From Phylloscopus collybita (taxonomy: Eukaryota; Chordata; Aves; Passeriformes; Phylloscopidae), in assembly GCA_027886175.1 (NCBI GenBank), contig JAJNNQ010000026.1:29964001-30028000 (forward strand): a stretch of DNA of 64,000 bases. Direction: 5' to 3'. How positions within the stretch are numbered: position 1 is the stretch's first letter; every line of letters starts with the position of its first letter. The notes under the pieces were generated by a model that ran no database searches, was not told the origin of the DNA, and saw only the letters and a program-made list of their open reading frames with translations. The position numbers and the translations under genes were made by a program. This document shows, one piece after another, positions 38,134 through 47,869 of the stretch.

Positions 38134-39190
38134 ATAGAATCATAGAATCTACAATAGATTCTAGAAAATTTCTGTGATCTACAAAGATCATAGAAAAAAA
38201 CTTCATGATCATGAAGTTCGACCATTAACCCAGCACCATCAAGTTCACTAATAAACCACATCTCTAAAGACCATGTCTACATGTCTTTTAAATATCTTCA
38301 GGGATGATAACCACTTCCCCAGGAAGCCTTTCAGTGAAGAAATTTTTCTTAATATCCGAAGCCCTGGTACATCTTGAAGCCATTACCTCTTGTCCTGTTG
38401 CTTGTTTCTTGGGAGACGAGACTGAACCCCAGCTCGCTACAACCTCCTTTCAGGTTATCTGTAGAGAGAGAAAGACAAGGTCTTCTCTGAGATGCCTCTT
38501 CTCCAGGGTAAACAAATCCAGCTTCCTCAGCCACTCTTCACAGAACTTACCCTCTAGAGCTTTCACCAGCTTTGTTGCCTTTTTCTGAACACACTCCAGA
38601 ACTTCAATGTCCTTCTGCTAGTGATGGGGCCTGGAACAAGATTTAAGGTGTGGCCTCACCAGTGCCAAGTACAACGGGACAAAAACTTACCCAGGCCTTC
38701 TGGCCACACTTTTTTCCATACAGGCCAGGATGCCATTGGCCTTCTTGGCCATGTGGAAACACTCGGCATCGTATTCAGCAGGCTGTTGACCTGCACCCCT
38801 AGCTCCTTTTCCACAAGGCAACTTGTTAGACATTCTGTCCCCAGCCTGTAGCGCTGCAGGGCATTGTTGTGACCAAGTACTGGACCTGGAACTTGTCCTT
38901 GTTGAATCACATTTTGTTGGCCTTGGCCCATCAGTCCAGTCTCTACAGATACCTCTGCAGAGCCTTCCTGCCCTCCAGATGATCAACGCTCCCACCCACC
39001 TTGGTGTCTTCAGCAAACTGCCTGTCACTGACCATTTTCCCTTGGATTGTGGGGACTTTATTCTGCTCCCCGTCCCTCTCTTCTAACGCAATGTGATCAA
39101 CACCTGGAGAACAACTGCTCTTACTAATAAAGACTGATGCAAAGAAGACAATAAGTTCTTCAGCCTTCATCCTTTGTAACATAGAAACTA
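38134..39190 (-). mobile_element. CR1 LINE, 3' end with internally deleted ORF2
   Basis: About 1 kb of CR1 read on the minus strand. From its 5' side the frames show KAEELIVFFASVF (region upstream of the polymerase), then VSDRQFAEDTK followed by VGGSVDHLEGRKALQ (around the FADD-type catalytic motif, here FAED), [40 protein letters not shown] and SNRTRGNGFKMYQG near the C-terminus. The join between the first two pieces skips most of the reverse-transcriptase core, so an internal deletion is present. Frameshifts separate the other pieces. The 3' end at the low coordinate keeps AGAATCATAG-like text. Hairpins lie at both ends. Confidence 0.92.
38144..38218. repeat. Three successive perfect hairpins at CR1 3' end
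   Basis: AGAATCT-ACAAT-AGATTCT (38,144-38,162), TGATCT-ACAA-AGATCA (38,175-38,190) and a perfect 20-bp palindrome AACTTCATGATCATGAAGTT (38,199-38,218) follow one another within 75 bases. They replace the usual CR1 3' UTR text. Confidence 0.8.
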
Positions 39191-39205
39191 TATTTCTATG
39201 TTACA
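39175..39205. repeat. Perfect 13-bp stem hairpin at CR1 5' junction
   Basis: TGTAACATAGAAA (39,175-39,187) and TTTCTATGTTACA (39,193-39,205) are exact reverse complements around a 5-base loop. The left arm overlaps the last CR1 bases, so the right arm is a fold-back copy of the junction. Confidence 0.8.
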
Positions 39206-40041
39206 TTTTTAAGTATTGGACTAGGGAAAGATTCATTACATAAATGCTTGGAGACTATTAATACAAGGATATATTGTAATACAAATCAGCTAAAAGTCGG
39301 TCCAACTGAGTGGCTACAAAAGGAAGACCATTAGGGAATCTGAAAGAGAGAAAAAATTTTAAGCAACAGAATTTAAAATAAAAATTAAATTTCAGGGGGA
39401 AATTCACCTTTTGTTATAAGAGTTAACAGAGAACTTATTTTTAACATAAAATCTTATTTTAAAGTTAAGCTTGAAAAAAGTAGCCCCCCAGAAAACATCT
39501 GCACACATAAAAATTTGTCTACTAGTAATTTGAAATTGCTGAACAGTTCTTCATTAAAATATTTAGAAAGAGCTGGGCAGAAAAAAACTCCAAACAACAA
39601 AACCCAATGCAGTTTGTCACAGTGAAATGTTAAGATAAAAAAATAAAGTTGTAAAATCCAGAAACAATTGCAGGAACTTAATGTCTCTTTGTAGGAATAT
39701 GAGGTAAAAATTCCATAAACATGGCAGCATTCAATGAGAGAAGAAAAGACTCACGAATTAAAACAACACAAGCAATTTTGACATTGGCTATGCTTCAATG
39801 AAATTCAAGTCCTGATATGTAAATTATTGATTAAAATCTAGGAATAAATTTGCATGAAGGAAAATATAGTTAAAAACCTCAAGTAAATTGCTCAATAAAT
39901 TCCAGCTCACATAGTGTATTTCATAATATCTTTGGTTCTAATAGAAAAATGAAAACAAATCTGCAATGTTGTGTACATTCTCAAACGTTCATATCCCCAT
40001 TTTACTAGCTCATCTTCCGTCATTCTTTACCATCTCAACTA
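39191..40041. other. Unique AT-rich non-coding DNA
   Basis: Nothing recognised apart from the hairpin at its left edge. Confidence 0.6.
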
Positions 40042-41715
40042 ACCTAGTGTGGTGATGTGTTTTTGTCAAATTATTGTTAAGTTATTCTTCCATGGTTTGT
40101 TCCTGTTACCCCCCACCCCATACATTTGGTTTTACCCCAAGTTTTCCTCTCCCTTGCTCACCTGTCCTTCATCCTCTAGACACACCTGTTACCTTAGTCT
40201 CCTGATGTCAATCTCCCCAGAACCTTTCCCTTAGTTCTAGAGGATTTCCTGTCTATCCCTGCTGTCCCTACCCTCCTGCCTAAACCCCTCCCCGGAAATC
40301 CCCTTTTCCTCAAGGCCCGTTGGCTCGTGTGACCCTTTCCACTCCCCTTGCCTTCCCTATAGGTTATCAGATTGTGAGTCCCACCTCAATCCCCTCCTGG
40401 TTTTACCCCCGACTGGTTGAGGAATTGTATCCTCCCCCCATTCCTCCCCGGTTTAAAAGACTGTGTAAGCACGGGCTTTTTGGTTTTTTGAAGCTGCACC
40501 CCTTGGGGGAATAAATCCTTTGAGAAGCACATGAGAAACCCCTCCGTGTTGTTTGCTCCCACCCAAGGCGTATCACAATCGACTGCCACGGAGAGTAGCT
40601 GTGCTGCTGCGCTATTGGGAGCTCTGCTTTAGTAAAGATTGTAGATATTGGTGTGTAATTGTATGCTGGGGTGCGTACCTGGTTCTGGCCCAGCTTGGTG
40701 TTCAGCCTGGGGCCCCGGCTGCTCTGGTACGCTCCAACAATACACTTTTGTGGGGTCTTAGTTCACAGGCAGTTGGCTCACACTGTCATGGCTGTGGTAA
40801 AAAGTGGGGACTCTCTCGAGGCTTTCAGGAAACAGAGGCTTTATTTGGGGGGGGGGGGGGGTCAGGGGAACCCCCAGCCTCAGGCTGGAGCCTCCGGAGA
40901 GAGACCCCAAGCCTGGGCTGCAGGGCGGTTTTGTACTACACAATCTGGGGTGGGTACAAAATCACACAAACCAATAAAACAATCCAAACACTACATGCCA
41001 ACTAAGTCACTTAAATTCCAACAAACCCAACACAGGTTTGGGGGTGGTCTGAGGAGAGTCTAGCTAGGCTAGTAGCTAAAGCTCTCGGACCTTAAAGATA
41101 AGGATTCTATGATGGACAAAGGGAAATTATGCATAACAGAAAGGATGAAACAAGAAAGAACCAATAAAGAAGGTCTCCAGGCAGAGGCTGTAGTTGCCCC
41201 AGAAACTCTTATCAAACTACAAGAAAGATACATTCTAAAACAAAAGGCCTTTTCAAAGTTGTTCAAACTATGCTAAACTTAACAATGAAAGCCTTTATAC
41301 TGTATTCATAACTAAAGCTTCTAAATAATTTCTTGCAAACTCACAATTGTAAATAATAAAGACGTAATAAATAGTATAAGAAATGATGAGCCTCTGTCGG
41401 AGGAGGAGTCTTTGCCTGATGCCTGAGCTGCAGAGACCTTAGCTGAGCACAGAGTGAATAGAAAGATAAGAAATAATAAACAGAGCAAGCAACCTTGGAA
41501 ACCGAGAATCTGAAGACTCCGCTTTGTTCTTGCGTCTGGCTTGGGGCCTTTCAGAAAGCAAAAAACTCTAAACCACCCAAATCTCGGGAAACAAACCAAC
41601 CCAAAACTGCTCCACCACTACCCGAGCCGGGAAGGGTGGCAAGGGAGTGGCCACTCACAGTGTGGTGCCAGGGTGCGTGAGCTAGCTGGGTTTCTCCGGC
41701 ATTGTGTCAACCTAG
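40042..41715 (+). mobile_element. Solo ERV LTR, family 5 (sense), split by a nested LTR
   Basis: The outer element spans 40,048-41,709, begins TGTGGTGATG, ends ATTGTGTCA and is flanked by an exact 6-bp duplication ACCTAG (40,042-40,047 and 41,710-41,715). It has a TATA-like TTTAAAAG at about 40,452 and AATAAA at 40,510-40,515, so sense is plus. Without the insertion the LTR would be about 790 bp. A 6-bp duplication fits ERVK or alpharetrovirus-like integration. The pyrimidine-rich U3 and GC content stand out from the neighbourhood. Open frames of up to 150 codons here are accidental. Confidence 0.88.
40783..41653 (-). mobile_element. Nested ERV LTR, family 6 (antisense)
   Basis: An approximately 870-bp LTR lies inside the family-5 LTR. 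CTCACA occurs on both sides (40,777-40,782 and 41,654-41,659), and removing the insert and one copy restores a continuous host LTR. On the minus strand it has AATAAA (plus-strand TTTATT at 40,840-40,845) and ends CAGCCATGACA. A G15 run on the plus strand at 40,847-40,861 lies just upstream of the signal in sense direction. Its first bases on the minus strand read TGGCCACTCC. The exact ends are uncertain by one or two bases because the left end reads CTGTCATGG rather than TGTCATGG. Confidence 0.75.
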
Positions 41716-42396
41716 TCTATGTAAAGGTGATTTTTTCTTTTTATTTCTTAATCAAATGTCCACTATTCATTCATTTTAATTCTTCTTTCCATAAAATAAG
41801 AAAATTGTTAAAATGCTTTTTTGCACTCAGGCTTGAAATATAAGTTCTTCGCTATTATAATTCAATAACATATTGACAGAATATTTGGGGAAAGTGAAGC
41901 ATTACTTAATATATCACTCCAAAAAGAGCAGGCAGGATGAAGGGCAGAAGGAATCTTTCTATCTTATGATGTTGGGTTTTTTTAGCTCCAAGGAACATAG
42001 ACCTATATAAAAGGGGTCCTTACGACTTTTGCTGAAGTAGCTTTACAAAACCCTGTAGAATACTGAGATATATGACCTGCTGCAAAGCTTTCCTTAATGC
42101 CAAAGATTCAGCAATTTTTAAGTGGAAATATTTTAGCCTATTAAATACAACATATATCCCACTAGCTCCTGGCTAAGCATTCTTTATCATTGTTTATAGG
42201 CTTTAGTGAACATGATAGAATTTACATGCATTTCTTGATCTAGTCTTGGCCAAGTACTCTAAACAAATATTTTCTTAAAAATTAAAATATTTTATACCCA
42301 GTGAGTAGTTTTTTCTTACTTTGACTTCAGTTCCTTAGTTCAGTTTTCTGTTTGATACAAAAGAAATATTTAAATTCATTTCAGTTCCACTGGGAG

Positions 42397-42427
<31 letters not shown>

Positions 42428-43030
42428 TGTATCAATAGGAAAATGTGACCAGACACTTATTTTCAGGCTATTTAAAATATGTTTTCTAGGCATGGTCAGT
42501 ACTCTGTTCATAGACACCTGCCTGAATAAAGGGAGAAATTCTGGATTGTTAGAATGTCCCAGAGGAATCCTACAGGATTTTTTTCTGTCAGTGAAGGAAC
42601 AGGGTCAGAGCCAAGGTTCTCCTTACTGCTTTTTTGGGTCTTTCCATTTTCCCTCACCTTAGTTCTCTGTAACCTCACCATCATACACCTGTTCTTTATT
42701 TTTCGGAAGAACTACTGGGACACGAGGGATTAGTTGCAAAAACATATGAATAGAAATACATCCATTTCACAATTCTGTTAATGTATGCAGAGAATTTCTT
42801 ATAGCTTCAGAAAATTGTACTTGTAAGATTTCGGTCTGAGACTAGTAGTCTGATTTAATAAGAGGGAAATTGAATCAACTTCCTCCATTAATGTTATTAT
42901 TAAAAACCCCTTGGCATTCTCCAAAAGAATCACTTCATTACGCTGAAAGTAATATATCATATTTATTTTGAGTAATATTGACTAGAAAGAAGGATTTTTC
43001 TTTTAGAAAATTCTCCATAGGAGCTAATAC
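41716..43030. other. Unique AT-rich non-coding DNA
   Basis: No gene recognised. It holds a 26-base A run at 42,397-42,422 with no visible retroposon body beside it. Confidence 0.6.
42397..42422. repeat. Poly-A run
   Basis: Twenty-six uninterrupted A bases. Confidence 0.95.
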
Positions 43031-44014
43031 TAGAATCATAGAATCATAGAATTGCCTGGGTTGGAAAGGACCTTAAAGATCATCTAGTTCCAACTCCCCA
43101 TCAGGAGCAGGGACACCTCCCCCTAGATCAGCTTCCTCAGAGCTCCATCCAACCTGGACTTGAATATTTCCAAGGATGAGACATCCATAACTTCTCTGGG
43201 CAACCTGTTCCAGTACCTCACTAGCCTCACAGTAAAGATTTTTTTAATATCTAATCTAAACCTATTCTTTTTCAGTTTGAATGCATCCCTCCTTGTCCTA
43301 TCACCACATGTTCTTGCAGGAGTCCCTTTCCATCTTTGTAGGTTCTCTTAAAGTACTGAAAGGCTGCAATATAGTCATCCCAGTGTCTTCTCTCTTCCAA
43401 GCTGAGCAAACATAATTCTATCAGCCTTTCCTCATAAGAAAAGTAATAAACTCCATCCATCAATGTTTAATCATTTTGCTGGCCCTCCTCTGGATTTGAT
43501 AATACGGATTCATGTGGTGCAAACCCCAGAGCGGAATGCAGCTCTGAAGGTGGGGTCTCACAAGGGCAGAGCAGAGGGGCAGAATCCCCTCCCTTGCCCT
43601 GCTGGCCATGCTGCCTTGGATGCACCCCTGGAAAAGTTTGACTTTCTGGGGTGCAAGGGCATGTAGCCAGGTCATGTCCAGCCTCTCATCCATCAGTAGC
43701 CCAAAGTTCTTCTTGGGCTCCTCTGGGTCTGTTCATACCCCAGCCTATATTGATAGCAGTGTTTTTCTGATCCAAGTGCAGCACCTTGCACTTCATGGTG
43801 TTAACCTCATGAGATTACCATGGGCCCACTTCTGGAGCTTGTCCAGGTCCCTCTGGATGGCATTTCATCCTTTGGTTGGGCCAAATGCACCACTCAGCTT
43901 GGAGCCATTGCAAATTTGCTGAGGGAACACTTGATCCCTCCGCATACATCATTAATGAAGATATTGAACAGTTGTTCCATCATTACACAAATCCCTGAGG
44001 GACATCAATTGTCA
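43031..44014 (-). mobile_element. CR1 LINE 3' part with intact 3' tail repeat
   Basis: The plus strand opens TAGAATCATAGAATCATAG, the reverse of the CR1 3' terminal octamer repeat, then GGTTGGAAAGGACCTTAAAG. On the minus strand LCSALVRPHLQS and SYEERLIELCLLSLEERR are visible from the end of ORF2, with frameshifts between them. The copy runs to about 44,014 (CCCTGAGGGACATCAATT), where the CR1 similarity stops. It is 5'-truncated. Confidence 0.93.
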
Positions 44015-46960
44015 ATTATATACATTTATGAATGATGTTGGAAAGAACTATATGGAAGGGAATATATATGCCCTTTCGATGGTTATAATATCTTGCATTG
44101 CATTTTCAACACTGGTTTTCTGTTTGCTACCATATGCAATATCTGGACGAGAGTCAGACAAGTTACCTGTAACATTAGGTCTCTCACCCTTCCAGTAGAA
44201 AAGGCTGGAGGCTGGCTTTCCAAGGATTAGCATTATTGGCCACTTGAAACTTACACCCAAGAAATCTTTTGGGTTTTACTTATTGCCTACTCCTTCTTAT
44301 ACACATTTTTATTACAGAGATCCCACAGGGAGGAGGTAGAAAGAAGGAGATGGGTGAGTACATAAAAAATAAAAGAAGCATGGAAAGGAAGAAGCATTGA
44401 CTACAAGGAAGAATAATGGTGATATTCTTGTACATGAAATGGTGACTATGATCTCACATAAAAACAAAACAAAACAAACAAAACAAAACAAAACAACCTC
44501 ACAAGCAATATGTGAAAGGGAACAAATGAGGTCATTAAGCGAGGTCATTCTCTCATACAAAATCAAGTATGTGCAGCTTATCTGTCTCTAGGTTTTGGAG
44601 TGTGACCATGCTTCATTTTCATTTGTTACCACCAGTAATAGATAACAAAGTTTTGAAACTTTAGTTTTTAGAAGGTATCCACCTGTTACTTAGTTACTAT
44701 AAAAAAAACAAGCCAGAGGACAAAATGCTGGTGTATAAAACTCAGGAAGCTGAAGTTTTTACATATGTTTTAGGACTACAATTTTCTTTTGAAGGATAGA
44801 TTTTGCTAAAAAGAAATTGTATCATTTTCGTAAAAATATCAAATAAAGGAAAATATTCATTCAGCTTTTCAGGGGGCAATGGAATAACAATGTATTCCTA
44901 TAAATGACACTGGGTTTGGTCTGAAATTATAGGTTAATAAATGAATTATTATATTTGCAAATTGAATTAAGTTTCTAATTTTACAGAGAGATCATTTATG
45001 GCTATAGGGATGTAGAAAAATTGTGCAGATATATAATTTGATATGTAACATTGTCATCAGACTCCATTATATTACACCTATTTTTTCACAATATCAAAAA
45101 TTCTGTTTCCTGGCCTTCTTGATAATCGAAAGCATTTATGAAGATACTTTAAAATATGGTCCTGGAAGAACTTGGCCAAAATATGGCCCAATAATAACTT
45201 TTAAATCATTGCAATTCACAGGGCTGGAAATAGAAACTTCAGGCTGAGTGTCATAGTCCATATACTGCTCTTCCCAATCACTGTAATAAAGTTCAAAGTC
45301 ACTTTGCTTCTATGTATCTTAATGTGTCAAGCCTCGAGATTGAATGCTGTTTTTCTTAAGGAAAATAAAAAATATTTTGTAAATATTTTTTTAAAAAAAT
45401 AATAGAAGAAATTAAATATCCCAAAGGATATTTAATATTTCAAAACATGCTGTAAAGTTGTTAACAGATTGACTATTGACCTAATTTTTAACCAAAGAAA
45501 TCTGTAAAAGAAAACAATATGGTGAAAAGTGTTCAGCAATCTGTGATATTTTTTCTTTCTAAACATTTATGAGAACAATTTATAAAGAACTGAAACTGCA
45601 AAGTTGTTAACAGCATGCGTCATATATTTTTAGAGATTTCTTTATTAAAAAACAACATGAAAGGTAGATAAATCATTTAAAAATGTATGCATTTAAAAAA
45701 TCCAAAGCATCAAAGAGTTATGAGGGATTTTACATTTTGTTTTGGATTTTAATTATATAAATTTACATGTTATGTATATATAAACATGTTTATTTCAAAT
45801 GAGTTAGCTGCATTCAATCTGGATAGATAATAAACATATTTTTAGAATTTAGTGGAAGCAAAAAATGTTTAGATCTTAATAGAAATCTGCCAGATTCAAA
45901 TAGCTAATGATAAGGTACATTATCAAAGTGATTTCTGAAAGATACTTTCTTTAACACATATGTAAGTGTATGCATACATATAAACATACATATATATCTG
46001 TACATTCAGATATTCATGTTTTTAAGTGAATTGAATTGTATTTTCTTTTTTATTTTTTGTTCAAAGGTTCCACACATCTATTTCCTTTATTGTCACTCAT
46101 CTTAATATATTCAATAAGAGGAAACATGCAGCTGAACATTTGAAGGTCTCACAGACTCAAACTGAAGAAAAATAATTTTTGTAGGGATCTGCAGTTTTTC
46201 TGTGTTTACATCACGTGTCATTTAACTGTCAGACCTGCCAGCTGTTCTCATGGAAACATCACCTATACTGTAATTTTAGGAGGTCTTCAAGTATGGTTTT
46301 TGCTGAAATTATATAAACAAAAAAATTATTTTAGAAGGAAATTTAAAAGTTTTGGACAAGAAATGGCCATTTAGCCTAATAGGACCTTACCCTTCACATT
46401 TACTTTGTCTCCTATTCCTGGTTTGACATTAAAGAGGTGAAATTCTCATTAGATTTTGCAAAACATTTGACTTGATATTAAAGCATAAAAATTTGCCCTT
46501 TTCTGAAGTCTGAAATTTTCCATTAAATTTATATTTTAGAAATGTGAAGATGTGTATGAAAATATTATAGTCAAGACCAAAGATGCTTTTTTCCTTCATT
46601 GACCACATTTTTTCCTCATTTTATTCTTCACATGATTCTTGGATAATTTGAGATAATCATGCTTCTGAATATCCTTTTTTTGAAAATATGTAGCTATGCT
46701 TACAGCACCTTTAATGGGATACTGGAGAAATTTTGACTTAGACAGAGTTATTTAACATTAACTCAAGATGTAAAAAAAAAAGTCATTATCAAGGAAAAAG
46801 CCATATGAAGATGGAGAAAATAATTACTTTGCATGGTAATAATCAATGTTAAGCACTCAGAGGTGTAATCCACTTTTGGAGCATTCATTGAAGACCTTAT
46901 TGTGGTATATTAATAGTTAAAGGGGGCTCTCAAAATAGAGGTTTAACTAAAATCTGCAGT
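44015..46960. other. Unique AT-rich non-coding DNA
   Basis: No gene recognised. It holds an (AAAAC)n tract at 44,460-44,497. The sequence at about 46,195-46,290 is non-repetitive and somewhat GC-richer than its surroundings. Confidence 0.6.
44460..44497. repeat. (AAAAC)n microsatellite
   Basis: About seven AAAAC units with one shortened unit. Confidence 0.95.
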
Positions 46961-47214
46961 GATAGGACAAGGAGCAATGGTTTTAAACAGAAAGAAAATA
47001 GGTTTAGATTAGATATGAGGAAGAAACTTTTTATTATTTAACAGGTTGCCCAGAGAAATTGTACATGCCCCATTCCTGGAAGTATTCAAGGTCAGGTTGG
47101 AGGTTGGATGGGACTTTGACCATGGTGATCTAAGTGGAAGATATCCCTGTCCATGGAAAAGGTTAAAACTAGATGATCTTGAAGGTCTCTTCCAACTCAT
47201 ACTTTTCTATGCTT
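46961..47214 (+). mobile_element. CR1 LINE 3' fragment (only plus-strand copy)
   Basis: The plus strand encodes the last part of CR1 ORF2 (for example PFLEVFKVRLEVGWD) followed by the 3' UTR text GATGATCTTGAAGGTCTCTT-like sequence and a decayed TTCTATG tail near 47,205. It is 5'-truncated and diverged. An ORF of about 120 codons overlaps it by chance. Confidence 0.9.
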
Positions 47215-47305
47215 TCATTATTCTGATGAGCTTCCTTCTTTCTAGCAACTTGGTTGTATTAAAACACACACATAGGCGGCTGGCTTTACAGGATTCAGTT
47301 ACTGT

Positions 47306-47869
47306 GAACTTTCTCTACAGTGTTCACATACATATTTATCCCCAATATTCTTCACAGTTTGAGAATTTTATGTCCATTTTCACTGCGTCAGCTTTCCCAT
47401 GTGTTTTTTTGTAGCATCACTGTGTGGCTAGGGAAGACTCCCTGAGAGATGGGAATTTCTCTGCAGTGTTCATATACATGTTTATCCCAAATATCCTACA
47501 CAGTTTGAGAAAGAAATAAAAGATGTTTCTGGTTTTGTGGCAGCAGAACAGTCTTTCCATCCTCATATTCCACATCAGATACTTATGTCTAATAACTTAA
47601 TAATTGAAGACTTTCCTTCTGCAATGGAAGTTTTTTGGGGGCAACAATTCAGGGACTTCTTCCAGCTAACAAAAAGTAGGTAGCTGAAGCAGAATGGAAC
47701 TGGCTTCTGTTATCAACAATGTACAGGAAAAAACCCCACTGAGCTGTGCCATAACCTTCTTGAAACTCACTAAATTTAATTTTATGTCCATTTTAACTGC
47801 CTCAGCTTTCCCATGTGTTTTTGTGTAGCATCACCGTGTAGCTAGGGAAGACTCCCTGAGAGATGAGAA
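47306..47869. repeat. Local A-B-A-X-B duplication
   Basis: Block A (about 60 bases, ending CACAGTTTGAGAA) is at 47,306-47,365 and again at 47,451-47,511. Block B (about 90 bases, with CAGCTTTCCCATGTGTTTTT and GGGAAGACTCCCTGAGAGAT) is at 47,365-47,452 and again at 47,778-47,869. The second A is separated from the second B by about 270 bases that have no counterpart in the first unit. The copies differ at several positions, so the duplication is not recent. No family was recognised. Confidence 0.8.

Noticed and set aside
40553..41063. Overlapping open frames of 134-150 codons on plus
   Set aside because: They cross the boundary between the outer and nested LTR, so they cannot be an evolved gene.
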